Assembly (NCBI GenBank): GCA_039915085.1
Contig: JBDSOC010000025.1
Location: 1-21,781, forward strand
Direction: 5' to 3'
Source of the DNA: JACMLD01 sp039915085
Lineage (GTDB): Bacteria > Bacteroidota > Bacteroidia > Chitinophagales > Chitinophagaceae
Length of the DNA: 21,781 nucleotides
Shown here: piece by piece, positions 7,693-15,675 of the stretch
Layout: each line of letters begins with the position of its first letter
Position numbering within the stretch: the stretch's first letter is position 1
Translations under genes and position numbers: made by a program
The notes under the pieces: generated by a model
Told to the model about the DNA's origin: nothing
What the model saw: the letters and a program-made list of their open reading frames with translations, nothing else
The model's database searches: none

Positions 7693-8922
7693 TTAATTAG
7701 TACGAATCAGTAATTGCTGGCCAATCTTAACATCAAGTGTATCTAATTTATTCCAGCTTTTTAACTGTTCCATACTGACACCATATTTTTTTGAAATACT
7801 ATACAATGTTTCTTTTGTTTGAACAATATGCGTAGTTGAATCGGCTGTTTTGGATGCAGTCTCAATAGCCGCTTCTTTCATAATAGTCTTTTTTTCTTCT
7901 GCCAGTAGCGGGCGTGCCGGTGCAGTACCCTGCAGGTATAACTTTTCACCGGGCGCAGGCTGCATTTTATCCGTTAAAAGGTTATTGGCCAATAAGCTTT
8001 CCATACGTATACCTTCAGCCTGGCATATATAGTACAATGTTTCTCCGGGCTGCACAATGTGAAATTCTGTGGCGCCGGTTTTACGTTTGCGCTGTAAAAA
8101 AATCAATTGACTGGTTTTTACCACATCACCATCAAAAAGATCATTGAAATCCAGCAGGCGCGCAAAAGAAATATGATAATCTTCAGCCACCGCAAGTAAT
8201 GCTGTACCTTCTTTTACAAAAACCACCCGGGCATTGTTAATACTGAAATCTCCTGCGGGATAATCTGGCCTTGGCGGGGTTATTTTCGGTTCCAGTATTT
8301 CTTTTGGAACCGCGTCGCCGGTTACCGTTGGGTTTAATGCCTGTATAACAACAGAAGAAGTATTGGAAGTAGCATCGTTTGATACCAATGCCTCATTTAC
8401 AGGCGGCAGCTTACCCATGGCAATCAGCGTGTATTGCTCCAGGTTATAATCTTCAATCAGTTTAATAAGAATTTGTGCATACCGGTAATTGGTTGCATAG
8501 CCTGCTTGTCTTAACCCGGTTGCCCAACCCTTATAATCGGTAGGATCCAGTTGAAAGAGAGAAGCATAACGTGGACTGCCTTTTAAAAAATCAGAATGGT
8601 CTTTGTAGGATTGTTCTGGCTGGGTATAACTGCGGAAACATTCGCCCCGCGCATCGTCATCGTGGTATACCTTATCGCCTGTCCAGGTATTTTTACATTT
8701 AATACCAAAATGATTGTTTGATTTTCTTACCAGCTCACTTGTGCCGGCCTGGGTTTCATGTATGCCCTGGGCAAGCTTAATCGCCGCAGGCACACCTGTA
8801 CGCTGCATTTCTGCAATAGCAATATCCCTGTAGGTGTTAATATACGCTACAATTTCATCGGCTTTCTGGGCTTTTACCCCAGCTGCAATCAATACCAAAA
8901 GCAAAGTGATCCTCGCACGCAT
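7693..8922 (-). CDS. Secreted glucosaminidase with LysM repeats (peptidoglycan hydrolase)
   Basis: 409 aa. A signal peptide (about 1-18, cleaved before QKADE) is followed by a glucosaminidase domain (about 22-165). It contains AIKLAQGIHETQAGTS, where Glu56 is the likely catalytic acid, then NNHFGIKC and SYKDHSDFL, all typical of the FlgJ/AtlA N-acetylglucosaminidase family that cuts the peptidoglycan glycan chain. The C-terminal part carries one degenerate and two clear LysM modules (about 226-280, 287-333 and 364-409; the last begins THIVQTKETLYSISKKYGVS) that bind peptidoglycan. It starts 2 nt after the O-methyltransferase stop codon, so the two are almost certainly co-transcribed. It acts in the periplasm or at the cell surface, in cell separation or wall remodelling. 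Confidence 0.92.
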   Translation of the reverse strand: MRARITLLLVLIAAGVKAQKADEIVAYINTYRDIAIAEMQRTGVPAAIKLAQGIHETQAGTSELVRKSNNHFGIKCKNTWTGDKVYHDDDARGECFRSYTQPEQSYKDHSDFLKGSPRYASLFQLDPTDYKGWATGLRQAGYATNYRYAQILIKLIEDYNLEQYTLIAMGKLPPVNEALVSNDATSNTSSVVIQALNPTVTGDAVPKEILEPKITPPRPDYPAGDFSINNARVVFVKEGTALLAVAEDYHISFARLLDFNDLFDGDVVKTSQLIFLQRKRKTGATEFHIVQPGETLYYICQAEGIRMESLLANNLLTDKMQPAPGEKLYLQGTAPARPLLAEEKKTIMKEAAIETASKTADSTTHIVQTKETLYSISKKYGVSMEQLKSWNKLDTLDVKIGQQLLIRTN

Positions 8923-8924
8923 AA

Positions 8925-9560
8925 TTATTTTTTAAAAATCAGCATCAGTCCGTCTCTTACTGTAAGCAACACCTGTTCTACCCTGTCATCCTGCTGAATA
9001 TATTCATTAAATGCCTGTATGGCTTTTGCATTCTTACCTTTTGATTCAGGCTGCAAAACTTCCCCATGAAAAAAAACATTGTCTGCAAGTATTACCCCAC
9101 CCTTTTTAAGCCCTGGCAATACCAGGTTATAGTAAGCAATATAACCGGTCTTGTCTGCATCAATAAAAACAAGGTCCCATTCCTCTTCAAGTGCGGGTAT
9201 TATTTGCAGGGCATTTCCGGTGTGCAAAATTATTTTATCATTTGCATCCGACAAGTTAAAATTTTGCCTTGCCACGCCCGCATCTTCCTCCCTTAATTCT
9301 ATGGTATGCAGCTTGCCATCTGCGGTAAGCCCTTTGGCGAGGCATAGCGCACTATAGCCGGTAAAAGTGCCAATTTCAAGTATACGCCTGGGTTTCAGCA
9401 ACCTGCTCATTAATTCAAGTAATTTACCCTGGATATGACCGCTCAGCATATGAGCATGGGGATGTGCCTGCGTTTGCTGGTTGATTTGCTGCAAAAGATT
9501 GTCCTCCGGGGAAGTATATTTTTCAGCATACACCTGTATTAACGGAAGAACAAGGTCCAT
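8925..9560 (-). CDS. Class I SAM-dependent O-methyltransferase (family 3, catechol/CCoAMT type)
   Basis: 211 aa, close to the family norm. SAM-binding motif I is ILEIGTFTGYSALCLAKGL, followed by an acidic residue on the next strand (HTIELREED). The metal and substrate site is VFIDADKTGYIAYY and VILADNVFFHGEV, where the Asp and Asp-Asn residues coordinate the divalent metal in this family. Members methylate catechol-type hydroxyls or, in some bacteria, act in other small-molecule pathways; the substrate here is unknown. No signal peptide is present, so it is cytoplasmic. A perfect TAnnTTTG box lies 15 nt before the start codon. The downstream LysM gene begins 2 nt after the stop, although no shared function is obvious. 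Confidence 0.9.
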   Translation of the reverse strand: MDLVLPLIQVYAEKYTSPEDNLLQQINQQTQAHPHAHMLSGHIQGKLLELMSRLLKPRRILEIGTFTGYSALCLAKGLTADGKLHTIELREEDAGVARQNFNLSDANDKIILHTGNALQIIPALEEEWDLVFIDADKTGYIAYYNLVLPGLKKGGVILADNVFFHGEVLQPESKGKNAKAIQAFNEYIQQDDRVEQVLLTVRDGLMLIFKK

Positions 9561-9574
9561 GTATAATGTTTCCG

Positions 9575-9582
9575 CAAAGATA
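9575..9582 (-). promoter_or_regulatory. -7 box of the O-methyltransferase/LysM operon
   Basis: On the minus strand this reads TATCTTTG, an exact match to the Bacteroidota -7 consensus TAnnTTTG, ending 14 nt before the ATG. No clean TTG was found at the expected upstream position, so the -33 element is weak. Confidence 0.5.
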
Positions 9583-9653
9583 AGAAAGGTATAATGCTGA
9601 AAATAAGGCTTGAGGCCCTTCCTTTCGCCATAAACCTTTGCTTTGGCCTGGCA

Positions 9654-10349
9654 CTAAAAATTCGGCTGTAAAGAATGTTTGGTATAAAAATTCAACACGT
9701 GCTCTACTACTTCCTCTGCGGTATCAACCATTTTTAATAGTTCTAAATCGGCCGCGTTTACATTTTTTTCTTTCATCATTACCATTTCCATCCAAGTCAT
9801 AAGGCCACCCCAGTAACTTTTGCCTACTAAGATCAAAGGCACCTGCATCATCTTACCCGTTTGTATCAGCGTGGCTACTTCAAAAAATTCGTCCATGGTA
9901 CCAAAACCGCCGGGCATCATTACAAACCCCTGCGAATACTTTGTAAAAAGGGTTTTACGTACAAAGAAATTATCGAAGTTGAGGTTGGCATCGCGGTCTA
10001 TAAAATGATTGGATTCCTGTTCAAAAGGTAATTCTATGTTTAAACCAACGGATTTGCCACCGCCTAACTGCGCGCCCTTATTTGCAGCCTCCATAATACC
10101 GGGTCCGCCGCCTGATATAATTCCAAATCCTTCTTCAGAGAGTTTTTTTCCAATTTCAACAGCCAGTTCATAATAAGGATTTTCTTCTTTTGTTCTGGCG
10201 CTTCCAAATATTGAAATACAGGGTCCCAGTTTTGCCAATGCTTCAAAACCATCTACAAATTCAGCCATAATTTTAAAGATCTGCCAGCTGCTTTGCGCCT
10301 TTGACTCGCTCCACCTGCGTTGCTTGTTCAGCTTAATCGTATCATGCAT
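9654..10349 (-). CDS. LOG-family (TIGR00730) protein, Rossmann fold
   Basis: 231 aa. The LOG family comprises phosphoribohydrolases that free a base from a nucleoside 5'-monophosphate; they are often misannotated as lysine decarboxylases. The N-terminal strand and loop CISIFGSART (about 43-52) is followed by IISGGGPGIMEAANKGA and the signature PGGFGTMDEFFEV, whose Glu and neighbouring residues form the active site. A 40-residue N-terminal extension (KLNKQRRWSESKAQSSWQIF) precedes the fold, as is common in the longer bacterial subgroup. It lacks signals for export. It follows the symporter by 169 nt, with a hairpin between them, and precedes the O-methyltransferase, which has its own promoter box. 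A second, shorter LOG protein is encoded at 12155-12694. The substrate is unknown. Confidence 0.88.
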   Translation of the reverse strand: MHDTIKLNKQRRWSESKAQSSWQIFKIMAEFVDGFEALAKLGPCISIFGSARTKEENPYYELAVEIGKKLSEEGFGIISGGGPGIMEAANKGAQLGGGKSVGLNIELPFEQESNHFIDRDANLNFDNFFVRKTLFTKYSQGFVMMPGGFGTMDEFFEVATLIQTGKMMQVPLILVGKSYWGGLMTWMEMVMMKEKNVNAADLELLKMVDTAEEVVEHVLNFYTKHSLQPNF

Positions 10350-10447
10350 ACATCAATCGTTTAGGGTTTACAGGGTATAAAATAGACCGTTATTAAGTGT
10401 TTTTTGTTACTTCAACCGAATTGGAATTCGTTCATACAGACAATAAA

Positions 10448-10483
10448 TGCCACCGTTTTCGTTTGCAGCGAAATCCGATGGCA
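10448..10483 (-). terminator. Long imperfect hairpin after the symporter gene
   Basis: TGCCACCG plus TTTTCG (10448-10461) pairs with CGAAA plus TCCGATGGCA (10469-10483), with one mismatch and a 2-nt bulge, around a 7-nt loop. It sits 35 nt beyond the symporter stop codon and is followed on the minus strand by TTTATTG. A terminator is the simplest reading; the rest of 10350-10518 shows no gene. Confidence 0.5.
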
Positions 10484-10518
10484 CCCTGTTTTTAAAACGT
10501 ATAAAAACCGCTTTTAGT

Positions 10519-12021
10519 TTATAACTGCGGTGCTTTTTTTGAGATAATTAACAGCCCAAAGAAAGTAAGCAACCCGTTAATGATCAGCAATTCAAGTCCA
10601 ATTTCAAAAGATCCAAAGAAAGTCTTTTGGTATTTATCAAGAATGAAACAAATAACAGGAGCGGCTACACAAACAAAAGGCACTAAATTATCTTTTACAC
10701 TTCTTTTAGTTAATATGCCAAATGAAAACAGGCCAAGCAACGGGCCATACGTATAGGCGGCTATTTTCAATATTAATCCTATCATGCTTGGGTTGTTTAC
10801 CCATTTGTATACCAGCACAAAAACAAGAAACAACGCTGCCACCGTCAGATGCACACGTTGTCTTATTTTCTTTTTTGCTGCGTCATCTATATCATTTTTC
10901 CTTTGCAACCCAATAATATCAATACAAAAAGAAGAAGTAAGTGCAGTAATTGCACCATCAGCACTGGGAAACAATGCGGAAATAAGCGCAATAATAAATA
11001 TAACAGATACAAGCGGCGGCATGTATTTAAGTGCAAGTACAGGAAAGAGTTTATCTCCGGTAGCAGTGTTTTGTTCTATCATAAAGCTTTTACTGCCATT
11101 TGCAAGTGTTGTAAAATGCCCGCCTATAGAATCTGCATATAAATATAACAGGCCCCCAAGAAAAAGAAACAGCAGTATCACCAGCAGGAGTATGATACCG
11201 AGCGTAACCACATTTTTCTGCGAATCTTTTAATCTTTTAACTGAAATATTTTTTTGCATCATTTCCTGGTCCATGCCCGTCATGGTAATGGTAATAAATG
11301 CCCCGGCCAGTATTTGTTTTATAAAAAAGAATTTGTTGCCTGGATCAGTAAAAAATATTTTTGAATATCCTTTTTCACTCATTGCTGAAAGACTTTCACC
11401 AATGCCAATATGCAGCTGGGTAAGAATATAGACAACGCATATAATCAGGCCGGCGAGCATACAGGTGGTTTGCAGGGTATCCGTATAAACAATGGTTTTT
11501 ACGCCGCCTTCATAAGTGTAAAACAAGATCATTATCAATATTATGAGCGTAGTTACCCAGAATGGCACACCAAAGCTTTTCAGTATGGCTTCCTGCAAAA
11601 TATTTACCACCAGGTAAAGCCTGGCGGTAGCACCCAGCGTTCTTGATAATATAAAAAAAGATGCACCCGTTTTATACGAAGTAAACCCGAGCCGGTTACT
11701 GAGATAATTATAAATGGAAGTAAGGTTTAAACGGTAATACAATGGCAGCAATACAAAGGCAATGATAAGATACCCCAACAGGTAACCTATTGTAACCTGG
11801 AAGTAAGCAAAAGATTCATTGGCCACTGCCCCGGGAACGCTTACGAACGTTACACCGCTCAGCGATGTACCAATCATACCAAAAGCGACCAGCATCCAGT
11901 TGGAATTTTTGTTGCCAATGAAAAAAGAATCGTTATTGGAATTGCGTGATGTATAATAAGCTACCACAAGCAAAATGACAAAATACACAATGATAAAAGA
12001 GAACAATAAAAGCGGCGACAT
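10519..12021 (-). CDS. Sodium:solute symporter (SSS family) membrane transporter
   Basis: 500 aa from the ATG at 12021; the frame also offers TTG two codons upstream, which is not preferred. The protein is hydrophobic throughout, with about 13 predicted membrane spans. Family marks are the N-terminal span followed by YYTSRNSNNDSFFIGNKNSNW, then GMIGTSLSGVTFVSVPGA, which holds the sodium-binding region of SSS transporters, and later TDTLQTTCMLAGL and ISALFPSADGAITALTSSF. It imports a small solute driven by Na+ across the inner membrane. The substrate cannot be read from sequence; sugars, sialic acid or carboxylates are typical for the family. It is divergent from the short LOG gene (133 nt between starts) and upstream of the long LOG gene. 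Confidence 0.92.
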   Translation of the reverse strand: MSPLLLFSFIIVYFVILLVVAYYTSRNSNNDSFFIGNKNSNWMLVAFGMIGTSLSGVTFVSVPGAVANESFAYFQVTIGYLLGYLIIAFVLLPLYYRLNLTSIYNYLSNRLGFTSYKTGASFFILSRTLGATARLYLVVNILQEAILKSFGVPFWVTTLIILIMILFYTYEGGVKTIVYTDTLQTTCMLAGLIICVVYILTQLHIGIGESLSAMSEKGYSKIFFTDPGNKFFFIKQILAGAFITITMTGMDQEMMQKNISVKRLKDSQKNVVTLGIILLLVILLFLFLGGLLYLYADSIGGHFTTLANGSKSFMIEQNTATGDKLFPVLALKYMPPLVSVIFIIALISALFPSADGAITALTSSFCIDIIGLQRKNDIDDAAKKKIRQRVHLTVAALFLVFVLVYKWVNNPSMIGLILKIAAYTYGPLLGLFSFGILTKRSVKDNLVPFVCVAAPVICFILDKYQKTFFGSFEIGLELLIINGLLTFFGLLIISKKAPQL

Positions 12022-12065
12022 TGTCAAAATAATATATTTAATTAGCTTTCGGCTTTAATATAAAA

Positions 12066-12073
12066 TATCTTTG
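12066..12073 (+). promoter_or_regulatory. -7 box of the short LOG-family gene
   Basis: TATCTTTG is an exact TAnnTTTG match, 81 nt before the ATG at 12155. No TTG lies at the ideal -33 position. An in-frame TTG at 12089 could start translation earlier, but the added residues are unlike LOG proteins. Confidence 0.45.
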
Positions 12074-12154
12074 AAGGTATAAAACTCTTTGTTAAGTTGT
12101 GCCCTGGTTTTAAATGACTTGCTGGCTCAAAAAGAAAATAATAAAATTACAATC

Positions 12155-12694
12155 ATGACAATTGAAGCAGTGGCGGTGTTTTGTGGCTCTAAAAACGGAA
12201 ACAATCCCCTCTATAAAGAACATGCTTCGGAACTGGGTAAATACCTTGCCATGCTGAAATTAAAATTAATATACGGCGGCGCTAAAGAAGGATTAATGGG
12301 AGCAGTAGCAGATGCCGTACTTGCAAATGGCGGCACAGTAATGGGTGTTATACCAAAAGTGCTGACTGCCTGGGAGCACCAGCACCTTGGGCTTACAGAA
12401 ATCGCCGTGGTACCAGATATGCATAGCCGGAAAAAAATGATGTATGATATGAGTGATGCTGCCATTATTTTACCCGGCGGCTTTGGCACACTGGATGAAT
12501 TATTTGAAATGCTTACCTGGAACCAGCTTAAAATACACGATAAAAAAATTTATATGCTGAACACGGCTGGTTTTTACAGCCATCTTATCAATCACCTGAG
12601 AAGCCTGGAAAAAGATGATTTTTTATATGAGCCGATAGAAGAAAGAATTGTACTCTGCAATACGCCGGTAGAATTGTTTAACAGGATTGGATAA
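12155..12694 (+). CDS. LOG-family (TIGR00730) protein, short YvdD-like form
   Basis: 179 aa from the ATG at 12155, starting directly at the first strand (MTIEAVAVFCGSKNG). Family motifs are KLIYGGAKEGLMGAVADAV, VVPDMHSRKKMMYDMSDA and PGGFGTLDELFEMLTWNQL, the standard cytokinin riboside 5'-monophosphate phosphoribohydrolase set. The protein removes ribose 5-phosphate from a nucleoside monophosphate; in most bacteria it probably acts on AMP-like substrates, and plant-type cytokinin production is not implied. It is cytoplasmic. The gene diverges from the symporter and converges with the outer-membrane protein gene. The long LOG protein at 9654-10349 differs in length and in its glycine motif, so the two are separate subgroups and not a recent duplication. 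Confidence 0.9.
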   Translation: MTIEAVAVFCGSKNGNNPLYKEHASELGKYLAMLKLKLIYGGAKEGLMGAVADAVLANGGTVMGVIPKVLTAWEHQHLGLTEIAVVPDMHSRKKMMYDMSDAAIILPGGFGTLDELFEMLTWNQLKIHDKKIYMLNTAGFYSHLINHLRSLEKDDFLYEPIEERIVLCNTPVELFNRIG

Positions 12695-12749
12695 GATTAA
12701 GACACTATGGCGTTTGTAAAAATTGCAGTAGTGATCACACCCGCTATCA

Positions 12750-13400
12750 TTAATGTTTTCGTGGATGAAAATAAATATCAAACCCCGCTTTTAATACCGG
12801 GATCAGTGAACCATTGCCATCGCGATAAGGAGATTGCGGGCTATTGAGCAGATCAATCATCAGCGCTATATGCATATTGCTTCTTCCAACCATACGCTGA
12901 CCGTACCCAATACCCACCAGCATACTGGCGGCATTGGTATTAAAAGATTCAGACTGATGAGGTGACGAATTAACATCTGTCAACGTATAATGTACCCAGT
13001 TATATTCAGGGCCCGCCTGTAAAAAAAGAAAAGGCAACGGGTAGATTCGTGCAAAAGCGCCTACCCCGTAATTGAAGCTCCGCTGGCGGATATTATTGTT
13101 ATAATAGGGATCTGCCCTTACCGAAGTATAATTCAGATTTATTAACGCGCCTGCATCCAACCACCGCGACAAAGAATAACCAATTTCCGGTGAAATGCCG
13201 GCATTAAAGCTGTAGCTGTCATACCCCAGTCCAAGATTACCCCCTATAAAAAGGTGTTCTCTTTTAAACCCGTCACCATAAGTTTGCTCATCTGTTTGGT
13301 CCTGCTGGCGTTCCCTTTCACCTTCACGGTAATAACGTTGCGCTGAAGCCTCAAAACATGCTGTAAAGAGCAAAGCTGCAATCAATATTCTTTTTAACAT
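12750..13400 (-). CDS. Outer-membrane beta-barrel protein (porin-like fold)
   Basis: 216 aa. The signal peptide LKRILIAALLFTACFEASA is cut near residue 20. A charged spacer (REGERERQQDQTDEQTYGDG) is followed by alternating short strands ending in aromatic residues and separated by turns: LFIGGNLGLGYDSYSFNAGI, GYSLSRWLDAGALINLNYTS, SFNYGVGAFARIYPLPFLFL, GPEYNWVHYTL, SMLVGIGYGQRM and KAGFDIYFH. This is typical of small 8-strand-type barrels in Bacteroidota (PF13568/OMP_b-brl-like). No enzyme motif is seen. The role is unknown; it probably sits in the outer membrane. It converges with the short LOG gene. Confidence 0.75.
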   Translation of the reverse strand: MLKRILIAALLFTACFEASAQRYYREGERERQQDQTDEQTYGDGFKREHLFIGGNLGLGYDSYSFNAGISPEIGYSLSRWLDAGALINLNYTSVRADPYYNNNIRQRSFNYGVGAFARIYPLPFLFLQAGPEYNWVHYTLTDVNSSPHQSESFNTNAASMLVGIGYGQRMVGRSNMHIALMIDLLNSPQSPYRDGNGSLIPVLKAGFDIYFHPRKH

Positions 13401-13461
13401 GATATAATTTTATAAAGTACGACAGGGCAGAAAGTAAAAAGTTTAAAAAAAAAAGTTATTG

Positions 13462-13569
13462 TTGTCCGGCTAAATAAATGACCTCACCCCAATCCCCTCT
13501 CCGAAGGAGAGGGGCCAGACTCCTTAACTATAAATAGTTTCATTGAATCTGACATCTTTACCCGGACAA
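13462..13569. repeat. Hairpin element bounded by short inverted repeats
   Basis: TTGTCCGG (13462-13469) and CCGGACAA (13562-13569) are perfect complements bounding 92 nt. Inside, after GACCTCACCCC (from 13480), CCCCTCTCC (13494-13502), loop GAA and GGAGAGGGG (13506-13514) form a 9-bp hairpin. A related GACCTCA-plus-hairpin stands at 17700-17743, pointing to a family of intergenic repeats. It lies between the beta-barrel and GlcD genes in a 265-nt gap that has no other feature. Confidence 0.55.
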
Positions 13570-13665
13570 TTATGAAAAACAGTATTCATTTTTTACAATT
13601 GCTTTCACGCACTTATTTTACACCAAAAGAACGCAATTGTTTTAAAAACATCTATTAATGCCTTG

Positions 13666-15081
13666 TTAAGGAAATATTTTCCCGGCATTTAAAATATTAT
13701 TGGGGTCAAATACTTTTTTAATTTGGCGCATCAGGTCCAGCTGTTTGTCTTCAAAAACAATATCCATATAGTTTTTCTGTATCAGGCCGATGCCATGTTC
13801 GCCGCTGATGGTTCCACCCAATTTTTTCACCAGGATGAACAAAGCCCGCAGGCTTTCCATCATAGCAGGATTGTCGTTACTGTTGGTTACGCCTTCTTTT
13901 TTAATACGTATATGCAGGTTGCCATCGCCTGCATGGCCATAGCATACTGCCTGAAAATCATATTTCCTGCCCAATTCCTTTACCCCTTTTATTAATGCCG
14001 GCAATTCAGCACGCGGTACTACAGTATCTTCCTCAATGCTATAACCTACCAGTTTTACGGCTTCTGCCACACGACGGCGCAGCTTCCATAATTCTGCTTT
14101 TTGTTGTGCATCGTCAGCAAAAAATAATTCGCCGGCATCGTATGCGGTGAGCAGTTCGCCAATGGCCTCCATATCACTCATCAGCACATCCATATTGTTA
14201 CCGTCTACTTCAATAAGAAGTTGCGCTTCGGTATCGTCTGAAAGTGGCACAGCAGTGCCTCCTACCATTTTACTTACTATCCGCAGCGCATCAATTTCTA
14301 CCAGCTCCAGCGCACTCGGCGTAAAGCCGGCACGAAAAATTGCACTCACTGCTTCGCCCGCTTTTTCAAGCGATCTAAACGGCGCCAGCATCAGCAGATC
14401 ATATTTGGGAAGCGGAATTAATCTTAATACAATTTTGGTGACAACCGCCAGTGTGCCCTCACTGCCAACGATGAGTTGTGTAAGATTATAACCAGTGGAA
14501 TTTTTTAAAACATTGGCGCCGGTCCACATAATTTCACCGGTAGGCAATACCACTTCAAGGTTGAGTACATAATCTCTTACTACACCATATTTTACTGCTT
14601 TGGGACCGCCACTATTTTCAGCGATGTTTCCACCGATAAAACAGGATCCGCGACTGGCGGGATCGGGTGGATAAAACAATCCTTTTTCTTTTACCGCATT
14701 CATGAGTATTTCTGTAATTACGCCCGGCTCAGTAGTCACCTGGAGGTTGCGTTCATCAATTTGCAGTATTGTATTCATTCTGTCGGTACTAAGCAATACG
14801 CCACCCAAATGCGGCAAGGCGCCACCGCTTAAACCGGTACCGGCCCCGCGCGGTGTTACCGGGATGCTATGCTGGTTGCAAATTTTCATGATGGCGCTTA
14901 TCTCGTCTGCAGTGCGCGGTCTTATTACCACGTCAGGCAAAAAGACAAGGTTTTCTGTTTCATCATGTCCATAATTCTGTAATGATTCTTCATCTAACAG
15001 CACATATTGTTCACCTGTTACCGCTTTAAACTGCTCAAGAAAATTCAGCACCTTGTTTTCTTTTAACTCCACCGTTTGCAT
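13666..15081 (-). CDS. FAD-linked oxidase, GlcD/D-lactate dehydrogenase family
   Basis: 471 aa. The N-terminal FAD_binding_4 domain has PRGAGTGLSGGALPHLGG (77-94), a dinucleotide-binding region typical of GlcD, then PPDPASRGSCFIGGNIAENS (138-157), which binds the FAD pyrophosphate. The C-terminal FAD-oxidase domain carries GHAGDGNLHI (382-391) and SGEHGIGLIQK (426-436), the His-containing motifs of the D-2-hydroxyacid dehydrogenase group. It oxidises a D-2-hydroxy acid such as glycolate or D-lactate to the keto acid. No GlcE or GlcF partner lies nearby and no iron-sulfur domain is fused, so the electron acceptor and exact substrate remain open. It is cytoplasmic or peripheral to the membrane. 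A tandem repeat array lies upstream. Confidence 0.9.
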   Translation of the reverse strand: MQTVELKENKVLNFLEQFKAVTGEQYVLLDEESLQNYGHDETENLVFLPDVVIRPRTADEISAIMKICNQHSIPVTPRGAGTGLSGGALPHLGGVLLSTDRMNTILQIDERNLQVTTEPGVITEILMNAVKEKGLFYPPDPASRGSCFIGGNIAENSGGPKAVKYGVVRDYVLNLEVVLPTGEIMWTGANVLKNSTGYNLTQLIVGSEGTLAVVTKIVLRLIPLPKYDLLMLAPFRSLEKAGEAVSAIFRAGFTPSALELVEIDALRIVSKMVGGTAVPLSDDTEAQLLIEVDGNNMDVLMSDMEAIGELLTAYDAGELFFADDAQQKAELWKLRRRVAEAVKLVGYSIEEDTVVPRAELPALIKGVKELGRKYDFQAVCYGHAGDGNLHIRIKKEGVTNSNDNPAMMESLRALFILVKKLGGTISGEHGIGLIQKNYMDIVFEDKQLDLMRQIKKVFDPNNILNAGKIFP

Positions 15082-15140
15082 GCCACGAAATTTTTGTAAA
15101 ATTCGGGATTCTTTTCTAAGTTTTAATACTTAATTACTTT

Positions 15141-15675
15141 CCACAACAATCTTGTAGTTGATTTACCACAGCGTAAGGTGAGGCATTCACAGCGGATAAA
15201 GATCAGCTGTAATTGATTTTTAACTTCTTAATCATTACATGCTCTTTTACCTCCGTGAAAAACCTCTGTAACCTCTGTGGCTAAATTAATATCACTTTTC
15301 GAATAACAGTCTTGCGGTTTTCTACCACAGAGTAAAAGGAGGTACTCACAGAGGATACAGAGAGATCGGGCGTTCTGAATAATTTTAAAATGCCTGGTTA
15401 TAACTGACTTTTTACTTTTTAATCATTAAATACTCTTTTACCTCCGTGAAAACCCTCTCTACCCTCTGTGGCTAAATTAATATCACTTTTCGCATAACAG
15501 TCTTGCGGTTTTCTACCACAGAGTAAAAAGAGGTACTCACAGAGGATACAGAGAGATCAGATGTTCTGAATAATTTTTAAAATACCTGGCGATAATTGAC
15601 TTTTTACCTCTTAATCATTACATGCTCTTTTACCTCCGTGAAAACCCTCTCTAACCTCTGTGGTTAAATTAATAT
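15141..15675. repeat. Tandem array of about 191-bp units (CACAGAG-type repeats)
   Basis: Three head-to-tail units share TCTTGCGGTT, CTACCACAGAG, CTCACAGAGGATACAGAG, TTAATCATTA, TTTTACCTCCGTGAAAA and CCTCTGTGG followed by TAAATTAATAT. The periods measured at TTAATCATTA are 191 and 192 nt; the first unit is diverged and about 32 nt shorter. Within each unit, CCACAGAG (for example 15325-15332) can pair with CTCTGTGG (15464-15471), so transcripts would fold strongly. This array fills most of the 587-nt gap between the GlcD and esterase genes; no gene was found there. Its right end overlaps the esterase stop codon. Confidence 0.85.

Noticed and set aside
9654..10349. Annotation as lysine decarboxylase
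   Set aside because: The PGGFGTxDE signature belongs to LOG phosphoribohydrolases; the decarboxylase name is an old misannotation of the family.
10784..11431. 215-codon plus-strand frame within the symporter gene
   Set aside because: Antisense to a clear membrane transporter; composition is that of a mirrored hydrophobic gene.
12089..12154. TTG start giving the short LOG protein 22 extra residues
   Set aside because: The extra residues are unlike LOG proteins, which begin at the first strand; the ATG at 12155 fits the family.
13462..13569. Insertion sequence with terminal inverted repeats
   Set aside because: Only 8-bp matching ends, 92 nt inside, no transposase frame and no clear target duplication; it is listed only as a repeat element.
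15141..15675. CRISPR array
   Set aside because: Units are about 191 bp and nearly identical throughout, with no short repeat and unique spacers and no cas genes; it is a tandem repeat.
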